Part shown: one piece after another, positions 8,079-15,427 of the stretch
How positions within the stretch are numbered: position 1 is the first letter of the stretch
How the letters are laid out: the number at the start of each line of letters is the position of its first letter
Origin: Mycobacteroides immunogenum
GTDB lineage: Bacteria > Actinomycetota > Actinomycetes > Mycobacteriales > Mycobacteriaceae
Direction: 5' to 3'
Length of the DNA: 64,000 bases
Assembly: GCF_001605725.1 (NCBI RefSeq)
Contig: NZ_CP011530.1
Coordinates: 1,054,001 to 1,118,000, forward strand
Program-made: the position numbers and the translations under genes
The notes under the pieces: model-generated
The model's input: only the letters and a program-made list of their open reading frames with translations
The model's database searches: none
Told to the model about the DNA's origin: nothing

Positions 8079-9407
8079 GTGACACAACTGAATAGGCGCC
8101 AGATCTTCGCCGGAGCCTCGGTCGCGGCGCTGGCAGTGGCCGCGGGTGGCGCGGTTGCCTGCACGCCTGCTGGTCAATCTCGGCGAGGCACGGGCAGTGA
8201 CGTCGCTTCGCTGCCGTCTGGGCTGAAGGACCAGTTGATGAAATTGACTGAATCGCACCATGTCGCCGGCTGTAGCGTTTCGGCGGTCACTCGCGAGCGC
8301 GCGGTTTACGCCGACGCGTGGGGTGTCGCTCGTGCTGGGCGCCCAATGACGACACTGAGCACCATCAACATCGGTTCGGTCAGCAAGACGGTCACCGCCG
8401 CGGCCGTACTGCAGCTGGTGGCGGACGGCCGGATACATCTGGACGGCGATGTCAATGATGTTCTGGCGCAAAGCAGGGCGTACGGGCCGCAGAGTGTGCG
8501 TAGCCCGTACTATCCAGGCACGCCGATCACCGTCCGGCACTTGCTTACGCATCTGACACCGTTGGCCAATGGCCCGGAGCCAGGTCCGTACGGATATGCG
8601 GTGCGAACCGGCCCCGCTCCCGACTCGGGTGAGCTAGGCAGGTGGCTGCACGACTTCCTTACGCCGGCTCCCCGCGGATGGGCATACGACAGAGAGCAGA
8701 ATTTCACCAGATCGCAGCCCGGACAAGCACATTGGTACTCGGATATCGGATTTGACCTGGCTGGCTTCCTCGTGCACGCGGTGACTGGTCAACCCTTCGC
8801 GGATTACTGTCGCGAGCACATCCTCGGACCGGCGGGAATGGTGAACTCCGACTTCGACCGCGATCGGATCCCCGATGAACACCGGGCGTATCCGCACGCG
8901 TGGTTTGAGGACGGCGTCAAAAAGGGGATGTGGCTCGACTATCGCAACCTGATACCCGTGGCGATTGCCGACGACTTCACGGGTCACGTCGAGTATTCGC
9001 CGTACGCGAGTTGTCTTACTCCCGATGGTGGCCTTCGGTCTAACGCGATTGATTTGGCGCGCTGGGTACGGCTGTGGCTGTGCGGCGGCGTCATGGATGG
9101 GACTCAGGTGATATCAAGCGCCCAGTCGGCCGAGGCATTGTCGGATCAGGTTTCCCCCGCCGTGATGGCTGCGTCGAGCGCGCCATTGCCCTTCATCTCG
9201 CAGGGGTACGCCTGGCATCGACTACGCGGCGACGCCGCCGGGGTTTGGCAGCACGCCGGCAGTGAAGTCGGCACCGCTTCGTACGTCACGCTCGATACGG
9301 CACGGGGTGTTGGCGCCGCAATCGTGATGAGTTCTGAGGTCGCCGCTGACAACGATCCGCGTCCCCGGATGCTGCAGCAGTTGTTGGACGCCGTGGCAGC
9401 CGCTTGA
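8079..9407 (+). CDS. Tat-exported serine hydrolase (class C beta-lactamase/esterase family)
   Basis: A 442-aa member of the serine hydrolase family that includes AmpC-type beta-lactamases, esterases and D,D-peptidases. A twin-arginine signal (NRRQIF at residues 5-10, hydrophobic stretch to about 27, Cys28 as a possible weak lipobox) predicts export. The catalytic SxxK is S100-V-S-K103. The second motif, usually YxN, reads Y220-S-D222, with Asp replacing Asn. The third motif may lie in the HAGSEVG region near residue 395. It starts with GTG at 8079 after a GAGAGG Shine-Dalgarno. It is intact; only its first 454 bp are duplicated in the inverted repeat. Substrate unknown; actual beta-lactam hydrolysis cannot be assumed. 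Confidence 0.85.
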   Translation: MTQLNRRQIFAGASVAALAVAAGGAVACTPAGQSRRGTGSDVASLPSGLKDQLMKLTESHHVAGCSVSAVTRERAVYADAWGVARAGRPMTTLSTINIGSVSKTVTAAAVLQLVADGRIHLDGDVNDVLAQSRAYGPQSVRSPYYPGTPITVRHLLTHLTPLANGPEPGPYGYAVRTGPAPDSGELGRWLHDFLTPAPRGWAYDREQNFTRSQPGQAHWYSDIGFDLAGFLVHAVTGQPFADYCREHILGPAGMVNSDFDRDRIPDEHRAYPHAWFEDGVKKGMWLDYRNLIPVAIADDFTGHVEYSPYASCLTPDGGLRSNAIDLARWVRLWLCGGVMDGTQVISSAQSAEALSDQVSPAVMAASSAPLPFISQGYAWHRLRGDAAGVWQHAGSEVGTASYVTLDTARGVGAAIVMSSEVAADNDPRPRMLQQLLDAVAAA

Positions 9408-9432
9408 GGGCGCCTACCTGTAGGTTGAACGC

Positions 9433-9774
9433 GTGGACGCGACGATTTACCACAACCCCAGATGCACGAAGTCTCGTCAGGCACTGGCGCGGCTTGAGGA
9501 GGCGGGCGCCAACGTCACTGTCGTGAAGTATCTCGACGACGTGCCCTCCAAGGCGCAGCTGAAGAAGCTGATCAAAGATTCGGGGCTGACAGTGCGCGAG
9601 GCGGTACGCACGGGTGAGGCCGAGTACAAGGATCTGGGTCTTGCCGATGCGTCCGACGACGCCTTGCTGGACGCGATGGTCGCGCATCCACGCTTGATTC
9701 AGCGCCCATTTGTGGTGACTGCCAAGGGCACTCGGATGGCCAGGCCTACCGAGGCCGTCGACGAAATCTTGTAG
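9433..9774 (+). CDS. ArsC/Spx-family protein (arsenate reductase-like)
   Basis: A 113-aa thioredoxin-fold protein of the ArsC family. The N-terminal NPRCTKSR carries the single catalytic Cys (C11) in the context used by glutaredoxin-coupled arsenate reductases, and the later block RPFVVTAKG (preceded by LIQ) matches the family's conserved cis-Pro region. It could reduce arsenate; members often occur without an ars operon, and no arsenic efflux gene is adjacent here, so the physiological substrate is open. The 3' end overlaps the convergent FUSC gene by 29 bp. GTG start at 9433, 25 bp after the hydrolase stop, suggests co-transcription with it. Confidence 0.82.
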   Translation: MDATIYHNPRCTKSRQALARLEEAGANVTVVKYLDDVPSKAQLKKLIKDSGLTVREAVRTGEAEYKDLGLADASDDALLDAMVAHPRLIQRPFVVTAKGTRMARPTEAVDEIL

Positions 9775-10852
9775 CACCGCGCCTGCCCACCAACACCGCC
9801 GCGGCCACCCCGGCTGCGACACCGATCACCGTGTCGAGGCCCCGGTACAGGATGAGAGTGAACGGGTCTGTGGGGTCGGCTAATTCGGTCATCAGCATGA
9901 CCAGCGGCGTGAAGAATCCAACTGCCAGCGCGTAGTGGCGGGCCATGAACAGCTCGGTGGGAAACAACAGTGCGATCACCAGGGTGCCGACGGCAACCGG
10001 TGGAAGTCCCAGTGCCAGAAACACTCCGGTGAGCACCAGGCCCGCCAGGGTGCCGGCGGTCCGATGCCCGGCCCGGGTCAGCACCCGCGTGATGTCCCGC
10101 TCGGATGGCCGTCCGCTGTCGATCGCTCCCAGCGGTACCGCGGCGGCAGCCATCGCCCAGTTGGCGTGATCGAAGCCGAGGAGCAGCCCTGCCCCTCCGG
10201 CGGCCGAGACCGCGAGCGCATACCGCAGCGCATGGGTGCCGGCGTCGGGTGGCAGGCGGCGAGGCCGATCATCGGTCTGCGGCGTCTCGCCGGACGATCC
10301 GATGAGACCGATAAGGACCGAGAGCAACGCCGTTCCCACGCATAGCCCAATGGCACTCTGCGGGGCCACCAATCCGGCGGGCACGGTAGCGGTGGCACCG
10401 ATTGCGAAAAGGAAGAAGAACGGCCCGACGGGCCGCAGGCGCAACGCGTCGGCGATGACCGATCCTGCCGTCGCGAACACCACCTCGACCGCGACCAACA
10501 TCCAGGTACGTGCATGCAGCGAGGAAAGCATCACGCCCAGTGCCACGCCCGCACAGAGCAGGACGCCGGCCTGGAGCTGATGCCGGGTGCGGCGCCACCC
10601 GGATTCGCCGCGGCCGTAGATCCCGGTGAACGAGCCGAACACCATGTACACCAGCAGCTCGGGTCGGCCGAACGCCAACAGCAGGGCCCCGGGCAGCGCC
10701 AGACCTGCTGCCACACGTAGCGCGTGCCAGTGATCGTGTCGGTCGGGCCGGGCGCCCGGCCGCGTCCTCGCGGATGCGTCCACGGGTGTTCTCCCAAGCT
10801 CTGCCGCTGATGATCCGTACCAGTGTGTGGGTGAGGTCGCACACGTGTCCAA
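9746..10852 (-). CDS. FUSC-family (aromatic acid exporter-like) membrane protein
   Basis: A 368-aa integral membrane protein with two bundles of hydrophobic helices (about residues 45-185 and 208-355) separated by a short charged linker, the arrangement of FUSC/YccS-type proteins linked to efflux of aromatic carboxylic acids. No long cytoplasmic domain is present, so it is a short member. It is divergent from the LysR gene, with 55 bp between starts (if LysR starts at 10908), and that gap contains a dyad that recurs upstream of the formate dehydrogenase gene. This makes LysR control of this exporter plausible. Start chosen as the longest frame; the first 40 residues are poorly conserved in character and the true start may be later. 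Confidence 0.72.
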   Translation of the reverse strand: MDTCATSPTHWYGSSAAELGRTPVDASARTRPGARPDRHDHWHALRVAAGLALPGALLLAFGRPELLVYMVFGSFTGIYGRGESGWRRTRHQLQAGVLLCAGVALGVMLSSLHARTWMLVAVEVVFATAGSVIADALRLRPVGPFFFLFAIGATATVPAGLVAPQSAIGLCVGTALLSVLIGLIGSSGETPQTDDRPRRLPPDAGTHALRYALAVSAAGGAGLLLGFDHANWAMAAAAVPLGAIDSGRPSERDITRVLTRAGHRTAGTLAGLVLTGVFLALGLPPVAVGTLVIALLFPTELFMARHYALAVGFFTPLVMLMTELADPTDPFTLILYRGLDTVIGVAAGVAAAVLVGRRGATRFRRRPR

Positions 10853-10870
10853 GACGCATTGCCACTGAGT

Positions 10871-10889
10871 CGATAGGCGGTGCCGATCG
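10871..10889. promoter_or_regulatory. LysR operator candidate, copy 1
   Basis: Dyad GATnGGCnnnGCCnATC with C/G flanks, 19 bp before the lysR ATG and in the gap to the divergent FUSC gene. The reverse complement of nearly the same 18 bases occurs at 11796-11814 upstream of fdh, the only other place I noticed it. A shared site in front of the regulator and its neighbour is typical of LysR autoregulation plus activation. Confidence 0.6.
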
Positions 10890-10907
10890 TTAGTGGTAGA
10901 ACGAGCT

Positions 10908-11798
10908 ATGCAGTTCCGGCAGCTTGAGTATTTCGTGGCGCTGGCGCGGGAGCGACACTTCGCGCGGGCGGCATCGGCCTGTTACGTCTCCCAGCCCGCG
11001 CTTTCGGAGGCAATCCGCAAGCTTGAACACGAACTGGGTGTTCCGCTGGTGCTGCGCGGTTCCAACTTCGAGGGGCTGACCCCGGAGGGTGATCGGCTGG
11101 TGCTCTGGGCCAGAAGGATTCTCGCGGACCGTGACGCGCTGGAGCACGAAGTGACCGCGCTGCGCAGTGGACTCACCGGGGAATTGCGGCTCGGTGTGGT
11201 GCCCGGTGCCGCCACCCGGGTCGCGCTCATGGCCGACGCGTTTTGTGCCGAACACCCGCTGGTGCGGGTGCGGATCGAGTCAAGCCTGCGGTCCGCGGAA
11301 ATTCTGGATCGCATCCGCCGGTTCGAGCTGGACGCGGGTGTGGTCTACGACGACGGGTTGCAGACCGAAGGGCTGGAGCTGACCCGGTTGTACGAGGAAC
11401 GCTACGTGCTGGTGGCGGGTGAGGGATTGTTGCGTGACGCCCCGGACCCGATCGACTGGTCTGAGGCATTGAGCTTGCCGATGTGCTTGCTGCACAAGGG
11501 CATGCGCGACAGAGACCGGATCGATGAGGCGGCCGCCGAACATGGCCTGACGGTTTCGCCTCGCCTGGAGGCTGATTCGGTGGCGACGCTGCTGGCTCTG
11601 GTGGGTACGGGCCGTTGGGCGGCGATTGTGGCCCGGACCTGGTTCGCCACTGTATCGCCGCCCGCGGGTACGCGAACCGTGGAACTGCAGGAGCCCACCC
11701 TGGGCTCACCGGTCGCCCTGGTGCGCACCGCGGGTGAGCCCGCGTCACTGCTGGCCCGTGCGCTCGCACAGGCCGCGACGCCTCTCGACCTGCCCTGA
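10908..11798 (+). CDS. LysR family transcriptional regulator
   Basis: A 296-aa LysR-type regulator. The N-terminal winged helix is textbook (MQFRQLEYFVALARERHFARAAS start, then QPALSEAIRKLEHELG, with the wing LRGS). The C-terminal substrate-binding domain follows from about residue 90 (GELRLGVVPG). I chose ATG 10908 rather than GTG 10893 because LysR proteins usually start within a few residues of the FRQLEYF block. It sits between a divergent FUSC exporter and a downstream formate dehydrogenase; matching dyads before itself and before fdh point to control of both. The co-inducer is unknown; formate or a C1 metabolite would fit the neighbour. Confidence 0.9.
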   Translation: MQFRQLEYFVALARERHFARAASACYVSQPALSEAIRKLEHELGVPLVLRGSNFEGLTPEGDRLVLWARRILADRDALEHEVTALRSGLTGELRLGVVPGAATRVALMADAFCAEHPLVRVRIESSLRSAEILDRIRRFELDAGVVYDDGLQTEGLELTRLYEERYVLVAGEGLLRDAPDPIDWSEALSLPMCLLHKGMRDRDRIDEAAAEHGLTVSPRLEADSVATLLALVGTGRWAAIVARTWFATVSPPAGTRTVELQEPTLGSPVALVRTAGEPASLLARALAQAATPLDLP

Positions 11799-11814
11799 TC
11801 GGCAGCGCCTATCG
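11796..11814. promoter_or_regulatory. LysR operator candidate, copy 2 (upstream of fdh)
   Basis: TGATCGGC-AGC-GCCTATCG overlaps the lysR stop codon and lies 140 bp before the fdh start. It is the inverted copy of the dyad at 10871-10889, with one internal base changed and one outer arm base (T for C) different. Confidence 0.6.
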
Positions 11815-11954
11815 GGCGGTCGGAACTTAGTCTTGGACACCACACCACCTCTCGCCGGAAACTGAAGGTGCGTCGACAAGGCGCATCGGATGACTGAAAA
11901 GGCATCTGTATCAACAGAACTGGCGGCCAGAACGACCGCCGAAGAGGAGTGGTC

Positions 11955-13139
11955 ATGGCAAAGATCTTGTGTGTGCTCTACCCCGATCCGGTGACAGGGT
12001 ACCCGCCCGTGTACGCCCGCGATTCACTGCCGGTGATCGACGGCTATCCGGACGGACAGACTCTGCCTACCCCGTCGGCCATCGACTTCACACCCGGTGA
12101 GCTGCTGGGCTGCGTATCCGGTGAACTCGGATTGCGCCGCTACCTGGAGGCGCAGGGCCACGAGTTGGTAGTCACCTCCGACAAGGACGGTCCCGACTCG
12201 GTATTCGAGAAGGAACTTCCCGACGCCGATGTCGTCATCTCGCAGCCCTTCTGGCCCGCCTACCTCAGTGCGGAGCGAATTGCCAAGGCGCCCAAGCTCA
12301 AGCTGGCCCTGACGGCTGGCATCGGCTCGGACCACGTCGATCTAGATGCGGCCATCAAGGCCGGCATCACCGTCGCCGAGGTGACCTACTGCAACAGCAT
12401 CAGTGTCGCCGAGCACGCGGTCATGCAGATCCTGGCGCTGGTACGTAACTACCTGCCCTCACATCAGTGGGTTGTCGACGGCGGCTGGAACATCGCCGAC
12501 AGTGTGGAGCGCGCCTACGACCTTGAGGGACTTGACGTCGGCATCATCGCGGCGGGCCGCATCGGCCAGGCCGTGCTGCGCAGGCTGAAGCCCTTCGACG
12601 TGCGGCTGCACTACTTCGACACTCGCCGGCTGCCCGCCGAGGTCGAGGAGGAACTGGGCCTGACCTACCACCCCGACGTGCAGTCGTTGGTGCGTGCGGT
12701 CGACATCGTGGACATCCACGCCCCGCTGCACCCGAAGACGTACCACCTGTTCGACGCGAACCTGATCAACTCGATGCGTCGCGGCTCGTACATCGTGAAC
12801 ACCGCGCGCGCCGAGATCACGGTCCAGGAGGACATCGTCAAGGCTCTGGAGTCCGGACAGCTGGCGGGCTACGCCGGTGACGTCTGGTACCCGCAGCCCC
12901 CGGCCCCCGACCACCCGTGGCGCACCATGCCGCACGAGGCGATGACACCGCACGTGTCGGGCACCACGCTTTCGGCGCAGGCGCGGTATGCCGCCGGTAC
13001 CCGGGAAATCCTCGAAGACTTCTTCGGCGGACATCCCATCCGCGATGAGTACCTGATCGTCGAGGGCGGCCAGCTGGCCGGCACCGGTGCCAAGTCCTAC
13101 ACCGCCGACGGTTCGGCCAGCCCGGGCGCGGGCACCTAG
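11955..13139 (+). CDS. fdh: NAD-dependent formate dehydrogenase
   Basis: Metal-free, cytosolic D-2-hydroxyacid-dehydrogenase-type enzyme oxidising formate to CO2 with NAD+. About 394 aa, usual for bacterial FDH. Diagnostic blocks are FWPAYL and NSISVAEHAVMQILALVRN (formate-binding Asn region), the coenzyme loop AAGRIGQAVLRRL, NTARAEI with the catalytic-domain Arg, and TPHVSGTTLSAQARYAAGT carrying the catalytic His. These separate it from generic hydroxyacid dehydrogenases. Start: GTG 11949 overlaps the Shine-Dalgarno GAGGAG, so ATG 11955 is preferred. It follows a LysR gene with a matched upstream dyad. Likely role: formate detoxification or NADH supply from C1 metabolism. A strong stem-loop follows. 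Confidence 0.93.
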   Translation: MAKILCVLYPDPVTGYPPVYARDSLPVIDGYPDGQTLPTPSAIDFTPGELLGCVSGELGLRRYLEAQGHELVVTSDKDGPDSVFEKELPDADVVISQPFWPAYLSAERIAKAPKLKLALTAGIGSDHVDLDAAIKAGITVAEVTYCNSISVAEHAVMQILALVRNYLPSHQWVVDGGWNIADSVERAYDLEGLDVGIIAAGRIGQAVLRRLKPFDVRLHYFDTRRLPAEVEEELGLTYHPDVQSLVRAVDIVDIHAPLHPKTYHLFDANLINSMRRGSYIVNTARAEITVQEDIVKALESGQLAGYAGDVWYPQPPAPDHPWRTMPHEAMTPHVSGTTLSAQARYAAGTREILEDFFGGHPIRDEYLIVEGGQLAGTGAKSYTADGSASPGAGT

Positions 13140-13149
13140 AAACCTTGCG

Positions 13150-13190
13150 CCGGGTTGCCACCGGGAAACCGATTCCTGGTGGCAACCCGG
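13150..13190 (+). terminator. Stem-loop after fdh
   Basis: CCGGGTTGCCACC and its exact complement form a 13-bp stem with a 15-nt loop, 10 bp after the fdh stop. There is no T-run, so it would be an L-shaped (I-shaped) mycobacterial terminator. Confidence 0.6.
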
Positions 13191-13195
13191 ACCGG

Positions 13196-13266
13196 GACAA
13201 CTGAATACCGACAACTGAATACCCACAAACAAATACCGATAAATCAATATCGACAAATCAATAGAG
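13196..13266 (+). repeat. Degenerate AT-rich tandem repeat upstream of a secreted protein gene
   Basis: About five copies of a 13-15-bp unit resembling GACAACTGAATACC (variants ACAAACAAATACC, GATAAATCAATATC, GACAAATCAATAG) run head to tail and end at the Shine-Dalgarno of the next gene. It is markedly AT-richer than its surroundings. It could hold the promoter and regulator sites, or affect 5' UTR structure. Confidence 0.65.
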
Positions 13267-13272
13267 GTAGTC

Positions 13273-13659
13273 ATGAGCACCACATATGCACGACTGTTTT
13301 TTCTCGCCCCCGCTATGACCGCTTTGGCGGCGGTGAACATCTGGTTGGGCGCGGCGACCGCTTCTGCGGGACCCATCGCCCCGACTCCGAACCCGCCCAT
13401 TCCCGGATCGGCCAATGCTCCGTCGCGCGGATCAATGGCGAATCAGCCCGGTAACGATGGCAACACCGGGTGGGGCTACTTGCCCGGGGGTGCCGGCGCG
13501 CAGTGCCAGAACCGATGGGTTGTCTGCGGCGGCACGTACAACCCGCCGTCATCGAGTCTGGCTCCGGAGAACTTTGACGCCGGAGGGTTTGTGAGCGCAC
13601 CCGGCCAGACCGGAGCGGTATGCCAGAACCCCGGAGTGGTCTGCACCAACGTCGGGTGA
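13273..13659 (+). CDS. Small secreted protein with two CQNxxVVC motifs
   Basis: A 128-aa exported protein of unknown function. A signal peptide occupies about residues 1-32 (hydrophobic core, cleavage after ATASA). The mature part is Pro/Gly/Asn-rich and contains two copies of the pattern CQNxxVVC (CQNRWVVC and CQNPGVVC) about 40 residues apart, each with two Cys six positions apart, suggesting two small disulfide loops. ATG start with GAGGTAG upstream, preceded by an AT-rich tandem repeat and followed by an intrinsic terminator, so it is a single-gene unit. I do not recognise a named family. Confidence 0.75.
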   Translation: MSTTYARLFFLAPAMTALAAVNIWLGAATASAGPIAPTPNPPIPGSANAPSRGSMANQPGNDGNTGWGYLPGGAGAQCQNRWVVCGGTYNPPSSSLAPENFDAGGFVSAPGQTGAVCQNPGVVCTNVG

Positions 13660-13677
13660 GCAATTGGCATAGATCAG

Positions 13678-13718
13678 GCGGGTCCTGGCACTGAATGGCA
13701 GTGTCGGGACCCGCTTTT
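13678..13718 (+). terminator. Intrinsic terminator after the small secreted gene
   Basis: Outer stem GCGGGTCC/GGACCCGC encloses an inner stem CACTG/CAGTG with loop AATGG and is followed by TTTT: a good rho-independent terminator. Confidence 0.75.
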
Positions 13719-13736
13719 GATGGCAGCATCGCGGTT

Positions 13737-14135
13737 ATGAGCCACAACGCAGCATTACGCAAGGCGGTAGCAGGGTTTTATGCGGGCATCGGAATACTCG
13801 CCGTGGCGCAACCCGCGCTGGTGCCCCAGCTGTTCGGCGGCGCCGCACCCACCAGCGAGTCCCGCACCGAAATTCGCGCCGTGTACGGCGGCATTCCCCT
13901 GGCCTTCGCGTTGGCCCTCGTGCGGGCACGTGACGACGACGAGCGATCCCGGGGTCTGCGGGCCACCGTGCGGTACGCCAGCTATGGCATGGGGCTGACG
14001 AGATTGCTATCGGGCGGATTGGAGCGGAAGGTGCGGCCTTGGCCCACGGGACTTTTCGCGGCACTGGAGTTGGCGGCGGGCGTCGCCCTTTACGAACCCA
14101 CCACCCGCGTAAACGAGCAACTGACTCGCGAGTAA
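13737..14135 (+). CDS. DUF4345-like small membrane protein
   Basis: A 132-aa protein with about four hydrophobic segments (KAVAGFYAGIGILAVAQPAL, the VYGGIPLAFALALV region, and two C-terminal ones) and the YGG turn typical of DUF4345. Function unknown. The ATG at 13737 is preferred over an upstream in-frame ATG at 13695, which lies inside the terminator hairpin. It is followed 10 bp later by the thiolase gene, so they may be co-transcribed. Confidence 0.65.
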   Translation: MSHNAALRKAVAGFYAGIGILAVAQPALVPQLFGGAAPTSESRTEIRAVYGGIPLAFALALVRARDDDERSRGLRATVRYASYGMGLTRLLSGGLERKVRPWPTGLFAALELAAGVALYEPTTRVNEQLTRE

Positions 14136-14145
14136 GCTCGCCGCC

Positions 14146-15426
14146 ATGACCGCACCCACCAAGCGTCGCGCCGTCATCGTCGCGGGCGCACGGACCCCAT
14201 TTGTTCGCGCCTTCGGGGACTTCACCCGTATAGACACCATCGCGCTGGCCGACGAGGCCGTGCGCGGCCTGTTGGACAACACCAAGATCTCCTCGAACGA
14301 AATTGAGGCCATCGTCTGGGGCGGGGTGATCCTGCCGGCGGGTGCGCCCAACATCGCACGCGAGATCGCGCTGGACCTCAAGCTCGGCCACGGGGTCGAG
14401 GGGCACACCGTCACCCGTGCCTGTGCGTCCGGCCTGCAGGCCATCACCACGGCGGCCGCGGCGATCGAGCGCGGCGAGTACGACGTGATGATCGCCGGTG
14501 GCTCCGACTCAACTTCCAACGCCGGAGTCAACCTGCCGCAGAAGCTCATTCATGCCGCCGCTCCGCTGGCACTGGGTAAGCCCAAACCCAAGGACTATCT
14601 CGACGCGGCGCTGAGCCTGGCGCCGTTCACCGGGTTGCTACCGCGCCGCCCCAAGATCGAGGAACGCACCACCGGGGAGGTGATGGGGGAGTCGGCCGAC
14701 AAGATGGCCAAGATTCACGGCATCACGCGGGAAGCGCAGGACGAGTTCGCGGTCCGCTCGCATCATCGCGCGGCCGCGGCGATCACGTCGGGACGCTTCG
14801 ACAGCGAGGTCGTCGCGGTCAACGGGGTCACGCGCGATGGCCTGGTTCGTGAGAACACCAGCGTCGAGAAGCTGGCCACCCTGAAGCCCGTCTTCAATCG
14901 TGACGGCACCGTGACAGCGGGCAATGCCAGCCCGCTCACCGACGGCGCCGCCGCGGTGCTGCTCATGAGCGAGGAGAAGGCGCGTGCGCTGGGCCTGCAG
15001 CCGTTGGCCGCGTTCCGCTCCTGGAGCTATGTCAGTGTGGATCCGGCCGACGAAGTTTTGATCGGGCCGGCGATCTCGATGCCCCGTGCGCTGGAGAAGG
15101 CGGGGCTGACTCTTAGCGACGTCGACTACATCGATATCCATGAAGCCTTTGCCGCGCAGACTCTTTCGGTGTTAGAAGCCCTTGGCTCCAAGAAATGGGC
15201 AGCGGATCGGTTGGGCCGTTCCGAAGCGGTGGGCACACCCGATATCGACAAGGTCAACGTGCACGGAGGCTCGGTGTCGATCGGTCACCCGTTCGGTGCC
15301 ACCGGCGCCCGCATGGTCACCACCATGGCCAACGAGCTGGCCCTCACCGGCAAAAGCACCGCGCTGCTGGGTATTTGCGCTGCGGGCGGTCACGGTGCCA
15401 GCGCTGTGCTGGAACGGGTGGACTAG
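14146..15426 (+). CDS. Acetyl-CoA acetyltransferase (thiolase, FadA2/FadI-like)
   Basis: A 426-aa thiolase that would cleave 3-ketoacyl-CoA to acetyl-CoA plus a shortened acyl-CoA, or condense acetyl-CoA units. The catalytic nucleophile Cys93 is in RACASG, the active-site loop HEAF is near residue 336, GHPFGATGAR carries the catalytic His, and the C-terminal CAAGGHG gives the second Cys. It resembles mycobacterial FadA2 (M. tuberculosis Rv0243) more than the shorter FadA5/6 types. Its usual ketoacyl reductase partner (FabG4) is not next to it; the 3' neighbour is a convergent amidase 1 bp away, so there is no room for a separate terminator. Confidence 0.92.
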   Translation: MTAPTKRRAVIVAGARTPFVRAFGDFTRIDTIALADEAVRGLLDNTKISSNEIEAIVWGGVILPAGAPNIAREIALDLKLGHGVEGHTVTRACASGLQAITTAAAAIERGEYDVMIAGGSDSTSNAGVNLPQKLIHAAAPLALGKPKPKDYLDAALSLAPFTGLLPRRPKIEERTTGEVMGESADKMAKIHGITREAQDEFAVRSHHRAAAAITSGRFDSEVVAVNGVTRDGLVRENTSVEKLATLKPVFNRDGTVTAGNASPLTDGAAAVLLMSEEKARALGLQPLAAFRSWSYVSVDPADEVLIGPAISMPRALEKAGLTLSDVDYIDIHEAFAAQTLSVLEALGSKKWAADRLGRSEAVGTPDIDKVNVHGGSVSIGHPFGATGARMVTTMANELALTGKSTALLGICAAGGHGASAVLERVD

Positions 15427-15427
15427 C

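Larger units (their letters stand above)
6875..8532. repeat. Giant inverted repeat: 818-bp arms, 22-bp spacer
   Basis: Positions 6875-7692 are the reverse complement of 7715-8532; every base x pairs with 15407-x. I checked the ends, the middle and the core by eye and found no mismatch, and the translations of both arms agree. Each arm holds, from the centre outward, the first 250 bp of a DUF222/HNH gene, a 114-bp divergent promoter region and the first 454 bp of a serine hydrolase gene. The right arm is in native context on its hydrolase side; the left arm is an inverted copy inserted within the HNH gene. The centre is bounded by the self-complementary hexamer GGCGCC on both sides. Confidence 0.95.

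Noticed and set aside
6875..8532. Palindrome as an insertion sequence or composite transposon
   Set aside because: Arms contain only pieces of resident genes; there is no transposase, terminal repeat or target duplication.
13196..13266. Tandem repeat as a CRISPR array
   Set aside because: Units are about 14 bp, degenerate and without spacers; no cas genes in the window.
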